Below, in pieces: positions 30,689-40,321 of a DNA stretch of 64,000 nucleotides. Under the pieces are notes generated by a model, which made no database searches, was not told the DNA's origin, and worked only from the letters and a program-made list of their open reading frames with translations. Position numbers and translations under genes: made by a program. The stretch comes from Verrucomicrobiota bacterium. GTDB taxonomy: Bacteria > Verrucomicrobiota > Verrucomicrobiia > Limisphaerales > DSYF01. Position 1 is the first letter of the stretch, and each line of letters starts with the position of its first letter. The stretch is from positions 1 to 64,000 of the forward strand of contig JALOTZ010000019.1 in the NCBI GenBank assembly GCA_025457615.1, written 5' to 3'.

Positions 30689-31864
30689 TTAGTATTGTCC
30701 CGCCGCCGCGCCCAGTTCCGCTTGGAGCAGCGCGGCGATTTCGATGGGCTTGCCATGAATCGCCCCCCGCTCTTCACGCTCCGGGGCCGACAAGCTTTGC
30801 TCAGCCGCCTCCAGCACCACCGTGGTCCAGAACCCCAGCTCGACCGGGTTCATCAGGCGCTGGCGTTCGGCCTCCTCCAACGTTCCGTTGCGCGCCCTGA
30901 GGATCTTCTGGTAGAGCCGTCCCGGATGGCTGATGCCGTAACCGGTCACCAGGCCGTCAGCCTCGAAATTGCGGAACAACGGGTTGCGCTCCTGAATGCC
31001 TTCCCGGCCCAGCTCGTGGTAACCGGGCATGTCGAGGTCCAGATCGAGCATCCCTTCCGTGCAAATGATGCGGGCCGACTGGACAGTGGTCGAGTGCGCC
31101 GCATTGGGCAGGTGCCAGCCCGTCACAATATGGGCCACCCCGCCGTTCTCGAACGTCACCTCCGTGTCACACAGGTCATAACCGTGGACCGCAATCGGCG
31201 CCAGGCTGGGCAGCTTCTGCCGCCAGCCATTGGCCCGCACCCGGACGGGCTTCAGGTTGACGATCCGGATGAACGCATCCGCCATGTGCACGGTCAGGAA
31301 CGAGATCGGCGAGTTCTTCGCCGCGAAATCCGACGACGCAAAAAAGCGCGGGACATGGTTCGGGTCGGCCACCAGCAACTTGTCGAGCATGTACCACACC
31401 GCCGCCTGAAATGTCCCATACTCGCCCCGCTGATACCGCGCGGCGGCTTCCTTGATCCGCGGATCGTCCCGCTTGTGAAAATCCACCCCCAGCAACCGCC
31501 CGCTGGCCCGCGCCGCCTCGATCATCCGGTGGGCCGATTGGATCGAGTCCGACAGCGGTTTGGGCACCACGACATCCAACCCCGCCTCGAGCGCGTGTAT
31601 CGTCGGCTGCTCGTGCAGGTGGTCCGGCGTGTTGACCTGCACCGCGTCGAGCCTCACCCGGTCGAGCATCTCCTCGTAGCTGCCGAACCGCCGCTCGGGA
31701 GGGATGGCGTACTGGTCGCAAAACTCGTTCAGACCCTTTTCATAGGGATCGGCCGCCGCCTCGATCGAGAGCCGGGGGGCATATTCACTGTGGAAATAGA
31801 GGTGACGATAGATCTCGCGCACGACGGATCCCGTCCCGATGACACCAATACGCAGTTTCTCCAT
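30689..31864 (-). CDS. Gfo/Idh/MocA family oxidoreductase
   Basis: MEKLRIGVIGTGSVVREIYRHL...VNTPDHLHEQPTIHALEAGLDVVVPKPLS. Confidence 0.93.
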   Translation of the reverse strand: MEKLRIGVIGTGSVVREIYRHLYFHSEYAPRLSIEAAADPYEKGLNEFCDQYAIPPERRFGSYEEMLDRVRLDAVQVNTPDHLHEQPTIHALEAGLDVVVPKPLSDSIQSAHRMIEAARASGRLLGVDFHKRDDPRIKEAAARYQRGEYGTFQAAVWYMLDKLLVADPNHVPRFFASSDFAAKNSPISFLTVHMADAFIRIVNLKPVRVRANGWRQKLPSLAPIAVHGYDLCDTEVTFENGGVAHIVTGWHLPNAAHSTTVQSARIICTEGMLDLDLDMPGYHELGREGIQERNPLFRNFEADGLVTGYGISHPGRLYQKILRARNGTLEEAERQRLMNPVELGFWTTVVLEAAEQSLSAPEREERGAIHGKPIEIAALLQAELGAAAGQY

Positions 31865-31869
31865 AGAGG

Positions 31870-33615
31870 TTACGTGGCTTTGCCGCCCGGGCGGCCCGGG
31901 GATTCTTGATGCGGACGTGGGGCGGTCCCCACATGCTGCAGAATGAACAGCGCCAGGAACTCGGTGAATCTCACCATCTCGGCAATCTCAATTTGCTCGT
32001 GATCGGCATGCGCGTGGGCCAGATGCCCCGGGCCGCTGGTGAGCACCGTCAAGTCCGGGTGCTCCGTGGCAAACAAGCGCGCGTCGCAGGATACGTCCCA
32101 GCCCCGCACCGGTCCGTCATCCCAAATCCCCGACGCCCGGGCCGCGGCGATGGCATCGCTCATCGCCGGCGAGTCGGGTCGCCCGGCAAAGGCCGCGTTG
32201 TGCAGCTTGTCAAAGCTCACCTGAAAGACCGGGGACGCCGCATCGTTGCGGCCCATCCGCCCGAGATACCGCGCCGCGCCGCGCCACACCGCCTGCCGCA
32301 GCCGCTCCTGAACCTCGGACATCGGATGCGTTGGCAGGAACCCCTGCCCTCCCTCCATCACCAGGTGCGAGACATCCGCCCAGCCCGCCAGAGCCAGTTC
32401 CATGCTGGCGCCGGCCATCCGTTCCAAAGCCGCCCGGCTGGCGACCAGGGACCGCACCAACGCCGCCAGCTTGGTGATGGCCCCGTCATTCTGCAGAATT
32501 GAACCCATGTGGCCCGTTGAGCCGTGCACCGCCACCTGGTAGCAGCCAGCCGCCGGCTCCGTCAGATCGTAGTGGCGTTCGACCTTGGGCTTGCCGGTGG
32601 CCGGGTCGTTGACCTGGGTCTTGTCCCCATACCACCCGACATACTGCCGCAAGCCTTCGGCGAGCACGTCCTCGATCATCGCGCGCACGGGCGGCGTGGG
32701 CACGACGCCCTTGAACCGGATTTCGAACTCGACGCGCCCGCAGATGCGCGAGGGATGCTCACCCCAATGGCCCAGAATCCCATGACAGGTTTGCACCGGA
32801 CGGTGAGGAAAGAGGTCGTGCCGGCTCTCGGCCCGCAGTGCCAGCCCCTCCCACTCGATCTCCTCGATGATGAAGGCCGACGCCTCGAACAGGTTCGCCC
32901 CCGCCAGGCGCGCCTCGACCTTGTACCAAAGCGCTCCACGGTTGCCGGGGTGGATCTGGCTCGAGCAGCATTCCAAGACCATCAAGGTGTCGTAACGCCG
33001 CCGCAGCTCCCGGTCCAGCGCCAGGGACAACGACCCGTTGCCGCCGGTCTCCTCCTCAATCACAAACATCGCGGTCAATGAGTTGGCCAGCTCCACAGCC
33101 CCCGCACCCCCTGCCCCCCGCACCAGCTTCATCGCTCCCAGCAGACAGACCAGCGGCCCCTTGTCATCGCAGGCACCACGGCCATGCACCCGCCCACCCT
33201 CGACCCGCGGCGGGATGTAGGGCGGCACCACGTCCACGTGGGCATTGAAGGCCAGCGCCGTCCCGCCGCCGCCTGCCCCTTCCACGGTGGCCACCAGGTT
33301 GGATCGTCCCGCGTATGCCTCCACGACCGGGATCGCCCCGGCACCGGTCGGACGCGCCGTGTAATAAGGGATCGAGTAGAACGGGTGCGCCGCGATCGCC
33401 GGGTTGATGGGTACGCGACGCAGGCCCAGGCCCGGCCATTGGAGCTTGCGCAGGTGTCTTTCGACGATGCGCAACGCCTCATCCTCCGCGGCGCGATAAG
33501 CTGCCACATCCGCTCTGGCCGTGGTATCCACCCGGCAAAGTTCCACCAGCAGATCCACCAGGTACTGACGAAACCCCTCGCTCCGGGCTTCCTGCTGGAG
33601 CTTGGCAATATTCAT
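31870..33615 (-). CDS. M20 family metallopeptidase / deacylase
   Basis: LAFNAHVDVVPPYIPPRVEGGRVHGRGACDDKGPLVCLLGAMK...EEETGGNGSLSL. Confidence 0.92.
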   Translation of the reverse strand: MNIAKLQQEARSEGFRQYLVDLLVELCRVDTTARADVAAYRAAEDEALRIVERHLRKLQWPGLGLRRVPINPAIAAHPFYSIPYYTARPTGAGAIPVVEAYAGRSNLVATVEGAGGGGTALAFNAHVDVVPPYIPPRVEGGRVHGRGACDDKGPLVCLLGAMKLVRGAGGAGAVELANSLTAMFVIEEETGGNGSLSLALDRELRRRYDTLMVLECCSSQIHPGNRGALWYKVEARLAGANLFEASAFIIEEIEWEGLALRAESRHDLFPHRPVQTCHGILGHWGEHPSRICGRVEFEIRFKGVVPTPPVRAMIEDVLAEGLRQYVGWYGDKTQVNDPATGKPKVERHYDLTEPAAGCYQVAVHGSTGHMGSILQNDGAITKLAALVRSLVASRAALERMAGASMELALAGWADVSHLVMEGGQGFLPTHPMSEVQERLRQAVWRGAARYLGRMGRNDAASPVFQVSFDKLHNAAFAGRPDSPAMSDAIAAARASGIWDDGPVRGWDVSCDARLFATEHPDLTVLTSGPGHLAHAHADHEQIEIAEMVRFTEFLALFILQHVGTAPRPHQESPGRPGGKAT

Positions 33616-33637
33616 GGGCGCTTTGCGAGCAAAGGAC

Positions 33638-35017
33638 TCAGCACCTTCGAAGCGCCGCAGCGAAGCATTCCTCGATCACCGCCATCGCCTCGCGCAGCGC
33701 GTCTTCCTCGATCACCAGCGGGGGACTGAGCTTCACGCTGGCGCCGCCGTAGCCCACCGGGGCGAACAGCATCACCCCGCTCTGCACCGCGCGCCCCACC
33801 ACCTCCCACGCCAGCCGCGCATCCGGCTGCTTGCCCCCCGCTTGGACACAGTGCAGGGAGGCCACCAACCCGCGGCCGTGATGGGCCACAATCCGATCCC
33901 GAAACCGCCGCTGAATTTGCGCCGCCATGGACTGCATCACCGGACCCGTTGCCGCCGCCCGCTTCGCCAGCTCTTCCCCGAGGATAATTTTGAGGTTGGC
34001 CAGCGCGACCGCGCAGCAGATCGGGTTCCCCGAATGCGTGCTCGTCATCGAGCCCGGCGGAAACTGGTCCATGATCTCGCGACGTCCGATGACCGCGCTC
34101 AACGGCAGCGATCCGGTGATGCCTTTGCCACAGGCGATCAGGTCCGGGACAATCCCATAGTGCTCGAATCCCCAGAACCGGCCCGTCCGCCCAAACCCGG
34201 CCTGCACCTCGTCCATGATCAGGAGCGCGTCGTGACGGTCACACCATTGCCGCAACGCCTGCATGTACTCCGCCGGGGCAAAACTCGAATTGCCGCCCTG
34301 GTAGGTCTCCGTCAAGACCCCACACACCCGCCCGGGCGCAATGCCCTGGCGCTCGAGCGAACGCAGAAAGGCGGGAAATTCGTTGTCCTCCGGCGCACAC
34401 CGCACCCCGCCGTCGGGGAACGGCACCTGGATGAAATGCTCGTCCGGATAGCCGATCCATTCCTTGAGCCCGGGGATGCCACCGGCCAGTTGCGACCCCA
34501 GCGTGCGCCCGTGAAATGCGTTGTGAAAACTCACCAGCACCGGATTCTTCTTGCCCGCCCGCCGGCCGTGCTCGCGCGCCAGTTTCAGGCACAGTTCGTC
34601 GGCCTCCGACCCGGTGCTCAACAACATGACCTTGTCATCCGGGCGCGGCGCCTGCTGCCGGAGCAGTTCCACCAACTCGGCCCGGATCCGGTGCGGAAAA
34701 CAGTAGGTCGTCAGCAACGGCTTCCGGGCCTGGCTGACCATGGCCTCGACCATCGGCTGCCGCCCATGACCCGCGTTGGTGATCAGCACGCCGGAGGACA
34801 GGTCGATCCAGCGGTTGCCCCAGGCGTCGAACACGCTCGCCATCTCCGCCCGATCCCACACAATCGGCGGCTGGCCCTCCATGCAAAGCGGCTCGATCTC
34901 CCGCAACCGCTCCAGCAGCGGAACCGATTCCGGATGGGGAATCGGCGAGGCGATTCTCCGGTGTTTGGTCTCCACGCGCGGCACCTCGACCGGCGTGATC
35001 GAATAGGCATCTCCCAT
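33638..35017 (-). CDS. class-III aminotransferase, PLP-dependent
   Basis: SGVLITNAGHGRQPMVEAM, SFHNAFHGRTLGS, LIMDEVQAGFGRTGRFWGFEHYGIVPDLIACGKGITG, STHSGNPICCAVAL. Confidence 0.95.
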   Translation of the reverse strand: MGDAYSITPVEVPRVETKHRRIASPIPHPESVPLLERLREIEPLCMEGQPPIVWDRAEMASVFDAWGNRWIDLSSGVLITNAGHGRQPMVEAMVSQARKPLLTTYCFPHRIRAELVELLRQQAPRPDDKVMLLSTGSEADELCLKLAREHGRRAGKKNPVLVSFHNAFHGRTLGSQLAGGIPGLKEWIGYPDEHFIQVPFPDGGVRCAPEDNEFPAFLRSLERQGIAPGRVCGVLTETYQGGNSSFAPAEYMQALRQWCDRHDALLIMDEVQAGFGRTGRFWGFEHYGIVPDLIACGKGITGSLPLSAVIGRREIMDQFPPGSMTSTHSGNPICCAVALANLKIILGEELAKRAAATGPVMQSMAAQIQRRFRDRIVAHHGRGLVASLHCVQAGGKQPDARLAWEVVGRAVQSGVMLFAPVGYGGASVKLSPPLVIEEDALREAMAVIEECFAAALRRC

Positions 35018-35053
35018 AGCGTTTAGTGTAGTGTCTGTTTGGGCTTTCGGATC

Positions 35054-36094
35054 CTAGGCCGACTCGCGAACCACCAGTTTGGGCTGCACCACGCGCGTCC
35101 GCTCCGCCCGGGACAACGGCTTTCCATCCAGCGTCGCCAGCAACAGATCCACAGCCGCCCTCGCGAAATCCACGTTGTTTTGATCAATGGTCGTCAAGGA
35201 CGGATCGAACAGCGCCCCCGCTTCGAGGTTGTCGAACCCCACCACGGCCACCTCGCCGGGCACGTCCAGCCCGCGACGCCGCAGCGCCTTGATCAGATCA
35301 ACGGCCCAAATGTCATTGGACGCCACAATGGCATCGGCACCCCCGCGAACCACGAGCGCGTCCACCGCGCCATCCAGAACCTCTCTCGAGGGCGGAAACT
35401 CGCCAGTCCCGGACCAAATCAACGAACGCGAGCGCTCGCCGTCCGGATCCCCGACACCGGCGAGGTAGCCGCGCCGGCGATCCTCCATCAGGCTGTCGGT
35501 CTCGGGAGCCGCATTGAGGGCCAAGGCCACCCGCCGGCGACCGCGCCCGAGCAAATAGGTCACCGCTTCGCGAACCCCCGCCGCGCGGTCCACATCCACG
35601 CAGCAGGCCCCCTGCACCAACGACACCGTCTGGAACACCAGCGCCCGGGTCTGCGCCAGCAGATCCATCACCTCCGGATTCGAGGGCATCAACGGATTGT
35701 GAAAGCAGACCAGCGCCCCGATCCCCCGCGACAGAAAATCGTTGATGTAACCCGCCGTATGCGCGGCGTCGTTGTGGAACTGCCCGATCATCAGCCGGTA
35801 GCCCCGCCCGTAAGCCTCCCGCTCGATCGCCGCCAGCCGCCCATAGTTGGCCGCCGTCGATTCGGCACCAATCATCACCCCGATCACATCGTGCTTGCGC
35901 CCCTTGAGCATCTGGGCCGCCATGTTGGGGCGGAACTGCATCCGGCGGGCAACCCGCCGGACCTTCTCGGCCGTCTTGTCGCCGACCCGGATGGTGCCGC
36001 GGGAACCGCCCCGCAACGCCACCGACGCCACGGCGATCGACACGCCGGCGCGCTCGGCGACATCGCTCAAACGGGGCGCCCGGAATTGCATCAT
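35054..36094 (-). CDS. LacI family transcriptional regulator
   Basis: N-terminal HTH RLSDVAERAGVSIAVASVALRGGSRGTIRVGDKTAEKVRRVARRMQFRPN with C-terminal periplasmic-binding-like domain. Confidence 0.95.
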   Translation of the reverse strand: MMQFRAPRLSDVAERAGVSIAVASVALRGGSRGTIRVGDKTAEKVRRVARRMQFRPNMAAQMLKGRKHDVIGVMIGAESTAANYGRLAAIEREAYGRGYRLMIGQFHNDAAHTAGYINDFLSRGIGALVCFHNPLMPSNPEVMDLLAQTRALVFQTVSLVQGACCVDVDRAAGVREAVTYLLGRGRRRVALALNAAPETDSLMEDRRRGYLAGVGDPDGERSRSLIWSGTGEFPPSREVLDGAVDALVVRGGADAIVASNDIWAVDLIKALRRRGLDVPGEVAVVGFDNLEAGALFDPSLTTIDQNNVDFARAAVDLLLATLDGKPLSRAERTRVVQPKLVVRESA

Positions 36095-36124
36095 GGCGCC
36101 AAAGAATCAGATTAAACAATTAAG

Positions 36125-36153
36125 CGCAATGATTAAATTATTAATCGATTGCG
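36125..36153. promoter_or_regulatory. candidate operator upstream of lacI-family gene
   Basis: CGCAATGATTAA-ATTA-TTAATC(G)ATTGCG: 12-bp inverted arms with a 1-nt bulge in an AT-rich intergenic island. Confidence 0.5.
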
Positions 36154-36317
36154 TGGCGAAAGAACCGGCTGCCGGCGGTCTCTCCGGTCATTGCCAGCCC
36201 GGCCCGGTCTGCCGAACAGCCAGGGTCCCCACCAGGTCCGAAGCCCAAAAGCCGAAGTCCGAAACAAATCCGAATGCCGAGGTTGAAGTCCGATGGACAC
36301 CCTGGCCGCAAAAGCAT

Positions 36318-36785
36318 TCAAGAGGAGGCGAAAGAGTGCAGCGCACCCACGCAGGTGTGCGGGCCGCCGGCAAACGCGAGAATGCAAAACCCGGTCATTT
36401 CCTCGCGGGTGAGCCGTCGGCACGCCCCCCCCCTCGATCAGGGCGTGGATCTGCCCCTGCATCCACACCTCACGCAGGCGGTTGAAGAAGGGCTCGATGC
36501 GCCGCCGGTATTCGGTGTGGTCCGGCGGGTTGGTCTCGATCGGCAACTGACGGACCGCGCGCACGGCTTCCTCCGAGGGAATCGGCACGCGAAAGGGCGC
36601 ATCCGAGCTGAAGGTCTTCCAGTCGTGGGCCGCCTCGCGCACGTCCTTGTGGCGGAGGAGCATGGGCACCGGCTGGCCCTGGAACTCACAGTGTGCGGCC
36701 GGACCGGTCTCGCGGGCTTCCTGGAAGGGATCGGGCGTGGGGGGGCGGGGACATAATCAATGGATGGTGGGAGGGGAATGTGCAT
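36318..36785 (-). pseudogene. cytochrome P450 N-terminal remnant with frameshifts
   Basis: MHIPLPPSIDYVPAPP / PDPFQEARETGPAAHCEFQGQPVPMLLRHKDVREAAHDWKTFSSDAPFRVP...IETNPPDHTEYRRRIEPFF / LTREEMTGFCILAFAGGPHTC read in three frames, switching at poly-C/G runs. Confidence 0.8.
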
Positions 36786-36790
36786 CGGGG

Positions 36791-37390
36791 TCATGCGCGT
36801 ATCCACTGCGCGGTGCGCGGGTCGTAGGTTCGGAGGACACGGGCGGGAACGCCGGCGGCGACCGAATGGGGCGGCACATCCTTGGTCACCACCGAATTGC
36901 TGCCGATCACGCTGTGCCGGCCGATGGTGACACCGGGCAGGACGCACACGTTTTCGCCCAGCCAGACTTCGTCCTGAATCTCCACCGGACGATGCACCAG
37001 CGGTTGCGCCAGCATGGGCTTCGTTACATCTTCATAGCCGTGGAGATTGTCGGAGATGTACACCCGATCCGCGATCAGCACGTGCCGTCCGATTTTCATG
37101 TGCCCCACCACCATGATGTGGCTGTGGTAGCCGATCATGGTGTCCGCGCCGATCTCCAGGCGGGGGGTGAACTGCTGTCCGCTAAACGGATATTCCTTGA
37201 AACAATCAATCCAGGCATCCGCGCCGATAAACACCCGGTCGCCCAGGAAAATGTCGCCGGGATTGGTGCAGCGCATGGTGGCCTGGACGATGCAGTCCCG
37301 GCCCATCGCGCCAAAGCTGCGCCGCACCAGGCGGGTGTGGAGTTTGTGTTTCTTTTCCAGGAACCATTGCTGAAACTTGAAGTAGCTCAT
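36791..37390 (-). CDS. hexapeptide-repeat acyltransferase
   Basis: MIGYHSHIMVVGHMKIGRHVLIADRVYISDNLHGYEDV...VWLGENVCVLPGVTIGRHSVIGSNSVVTKDVPPHSVAAGVPARVLR. Confidence 0.92.
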   Translation of the reverse strand: MSYFKFQQWFLEKKHKLHTRLVRRSFGAMGRDCIVQATMRCTNPGDIFLGDRVFIGADAWIDCFKEYPFSGQQFTPRLEIGADTMIGYHSHIMVVGHMKIGRHVLIADRVYISDNLHGYEDVTKPMLAQPLVHRPVEIQDEVWLGENVCVLPGVTIGRHSVIGSNSVVTKDVPPHSVAAGVPARVLRTYDPRTAQWIRA

Positions 37391-37403
37391 CGTGTATCCT
37401 TTC

Positions 37404-39098
37404 TCAGTCGGTGTTTCCCAAGGGTTTCAACAGGCGCCGCCCCAACAGCCAGGCGAGCACCGCGCAGACCAGCAGGGCCTGAAACGCCGCGGCGAAGTGG
37501 CCGGTCTTGAACAGGAGGCCGCTCAGGGGAAAGGCCACCGAGGGCGCGCTGAATTGCACGAGGCGAAAGGCCGAGAAATGGCCCGCGCGCCGCTCCGGCG
37601 GACTCAGGTGATACATCAGCGTTTCCAACCCGACCCCCAGCCCGCTGAAAGCAAGTCCCCAGCAGGCGGCCAGGCCGATCACCCGCCAGGCTTCCCGGGG
37701 CGAATGGCCGTTGCCGTCCTGGTCCAGCATCCGCCCGGCCTCGTCGTAAACATACGGCTGGACCGAGAGACGATAACGCCCATCCCGCTGAGCTTCGGAA
37801 GGCAACGAGACAATCCAGTCGCGGGCATCGCCCTCGGCCGGCGCAACGCGGGTCACCGCCAACCGCCGGCCCGTCGAGTCCTGAACCACGACATCGTTCA
37901 CGTTGAAGGTGGAGGCATCCACCTTCCGGTTGAACCGGATCACCAGGCTCCGCCCTCCTTCAAGGCTCAACACGCAAAAAGAATCCCCGGAGCGGTCTGC
38001 CGTCTCGCCCTCGCCGGACGTCGCCGCAAATTGGCCCGAACTGGCCGTGTAGGCGCCGGTGAAGGTGTCGGCGCGGAATGCGGCGGACACCGGCCAGGCC
38101 GCCAGCACCAGACCCAACGGAAGGGCGGCGAAGCAGGCCAAAATGGCCCGGGGATAACCAAACCGTTGGCCGAGAAATCCAGCCAGCGCCGCTCCACAAA
38201 GCATGGCCAGGCTCTGGACCGTGGCGGCGGCGGAAGCCACCCAGTCCGGACAACCCCATTCCCGAATGCCCAGCAATTGGATGAATTGGCTGGGCAGGAG
38301 GGCGGCCATCCAAAGGACCAGCGCGGCGCCCAGCAGGCTGCGAAAGCGCGGATGGGTCCGCACCGCATGCAACGCCGGCTTCCAAAACGGTTCGACTGGA
38401 GGACTCGGAGCCGGGGTTTCGCGAGCGAACAGGGAGAGGACAGTGCCCGATAGGGCCAGCGCGTAGGCCGCCAGGAAAGCCACCGCATAACGGGCCGGCA
38501 CGCCCACCGCGCTGATCACCCAGGTGATCGCCCCCGCCCCGGCCAACCCCAGCAACCCGGCCATCGACTGCTGCAGGCTGATGAACCGGCCGATGTGCGA
38601 CTTGGGAATGCAATTGGCGATGTATTCGCTTTGCGGTCCCAGCGTCCAACCCGCAGCCAGCGGCCAGAAGATCAAAAGCCCAATCGTCGCAGGCAAAAGC
38701 CAGGCGAATGAATGCGTCCACAGGGCGACGACCACGCAGAGTCCCAGCAGCAAATCGGCCCCCAGATAAGGCATGGCCACCAGGAATTGCAGCCATTTTT
38801 TCCGGGGAAAGCGGCGGGACAGCCACGGCGCCAGGAAGTTCCCGATGAGGCACAGAGCCCAGGCCGAGCCGAGCAGGCCATAGGTCTGGTTGCTCATCCC
38901 CAGCCAGTTGACATACGGCACGCGTGTCACCCCGGGCATCGCCCAACCGAAACTGAAGACGGATGCCCCCGCCAGCAGCAGGATGAAGTTCCGGCGACTG
39001 GCCGCATCCCACGGCATGGCGCCCGGTTCCGCCGGGGGAAGGTTCACGCCCGCGTTCGCGGCGGTGGTCGCACAGGTTTGGGAACGGTTGGAAGTCAT
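37404..39098 (-). CDS. MFS transporter with inserted Ig-like soluble domain
   Basis: TM-rich N-half (NFILLLAGASVFSFGWAMPGVTRVPYVNWLG...) and C-half (VIGLAACWGLAFSGLGVGLETLMYHLSPPERRAGHFS) separated by ~130 aa soluble region at about aa 340-468. Confidence 0.85.
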   Translation of the reverse strand: MTSNRSQTCATTAANAGVNLPPAEPGAMPWDAASRRNFILLLAGASVFSFGWAMPGVTRVPYVNWLGMSNQTYGLLGSAWALCLIGNFLAPWLSRRFPRKKWLQFLVAMPYLGADLLLGLCVVVALWTHSFAWLLPATIGLLIFWPLAAGWTLGPQSEYIANCIPKSHIGRFISLQQSMAGLLGLAGAGAITWVISAVGVPARYAVAFLAAYALALSGTVLSLFARETPAPSPPVEPFWKPALHAVRTHPRFRSLLGAALVLWMAALLPSQFIQLLGIREWGCPDWVASAAATVQSLAMLCGAALAGFLGQRFGYPRAILACFAALPLGLVLAAWPVSAAFRADTFTGAYTASSGQFAATSGEGETADRSGDSFCVLSLEGGRSLVIRFNRKVDASTFNVNDVVVQDSTGRRLAVTRVAPAEGDARDWIVSLPSEAQRDGRYRLSVQPYVYDEAGRMLDQDGNGHSPREAWRVIGLAACWGLAFSGLGVGLETLMYHLSPPERRAGHFSAFRLVQFSAPSVAFPLSGLLFKTGHFAAAFQALLVCAVLAWLLGRRLLKPLGNTD

Positions 39099-39111
39099 TG
39101 GGGTGTGCCAG

Positions 39112-40092
39112 CTACCTGGCGCCCAGCAACAGCCGGCGCATCAAGCGTGAAGTGCCCACCGGATCGCCGGCAGCAATCGCCTGGTCCAAGTCCGCCCGGT
39201 GCCGGTCCACGATGGCCTGAAACGCGACGAGCCATTGAATGCTCTCACCAATCGCTCCCGCTGCGTCTTCGCGATAGGGATACTGATCCATGGAGAGCCA
39301 GCCCGCGTAACCGCAGCGGTCGAGCCAATAGAGCAGTTCCAGAAACACCACGCTATGGACCGACCCGACAATCATGTCGTCGTCCCAACAGGCATGATTG
39401 TCGTTGAAATGCATGTGGAACAGACGGTTGCCGGCACGTTTGGCCAGCACCACCGCCTCGGCGGGGTTTTCTCCCGCGACGAAGGCGTGGCCGGTGTCCA
39501 TGGTCACACCGACGTTGGCGCAACCGGTTTCCTGCGCCATGAGGATGGTGTCCGCCATGCGGGCCAGGTAACAGCGGGTGCGCGGTTCCTTGGGTTTGTA
39601 TTCCAGGGCGAAGCGAAGCTGCGGATACGCTTTGGCCAGTTCCGCGACTGCCTCGCATTCCAGGCTGCGCTCCTTGTCGTAATCTGCGGCGAAGAGATAG
39701 TCATAGCCATCCTGCCCGGGCCAAAGGTTGAGCATGCCGCAGCCGATTTCGAGGGCGATATCGCACATGCGCCGGGTCTCGTCCACCGCCAGGCGGCGAC
39801 ATTTCGGATCGGGATTGGAGTAAGCCCCCTTGCCGAACTCGGGCCGGGTGAAAACATCCGGGATGATGGACACGCAGGCGATGCCCAGGTCGGCCAGGGC
39901 CTGCTTCATTTGTTTGGCGTTGTCGGGCCGGATGTCCCAGGTGCCCACCAGTTCGATGCCGGTGACGTGCGGGATGGCCGCGGCCGCCTTGAGCATTTCC
40001 AGCGCGGGCGGGTTGTTTTTGTAGCTTCGGCAGAACCGGTCGCAGGTGTTGCCGAGGTTTCCGAGGATGACGGAGTATTTGTGTGTTTTCAT
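39112..40092 (-). CDS. sugar phosphate isomerase/epimerase (TIM-barrel)
   Basis: MKTHKYSVILGNLGNTCDRFCRSYKNN...CANVGVTMDTGHAFVAGENPAEAVVLAKRAGNRLFHMHFNDNHACWDDD; start trimmed. Confidence 0.9.
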   Translation of the reverse strand: MKTHKYSVILGNLGNTCDRFCRSYKNNPPALEMLKAAAAIPHVTGIELVGTWDIRPDNAKQMKQALADLGIACVSIIPDVFTRPEFGKGAYSNPDPKCRRLAVDETRRMCDIALEIGCGMLNLWPGQDGYDYLFAADYDKERSLECEAVAELAKAYPQLRFALEYKPKEPRTRCYLARMADTILMAQETGCANVGVTMDTGHAFVAGENPAEAVVLAKRAGNRLFHMHFNDNHACWDDDMIVGSVHSVVFLELLYWLDRCGYAGWLSMDQYPYREDAAGAIGESIQWLVAFQAIVDRHRADLDQAIAAGDPVGTSRLMRRLLLGAR

Positions 40093-40321
40093 GGTAAGAA
40101 AGCTAGTGACAGGCAACGAATTCGATGGAGTTATGGTTCATAGTTCAACAACCGCGACCGCAGTGCTGGGGTGCGTTGATTGCGCGTGCGAATTGGGCGG
40201 GAGTGCCTTCGCCGCGGGCGGCATCATGCGCGAGTGAAGTTCCCACCGCCTTTGGCGATGGGTTGTGAGTCAACTCCAGCGCAAACCAATTTGAAGGCAG
40301 GTGATTCATGCAGGGCCTCTC

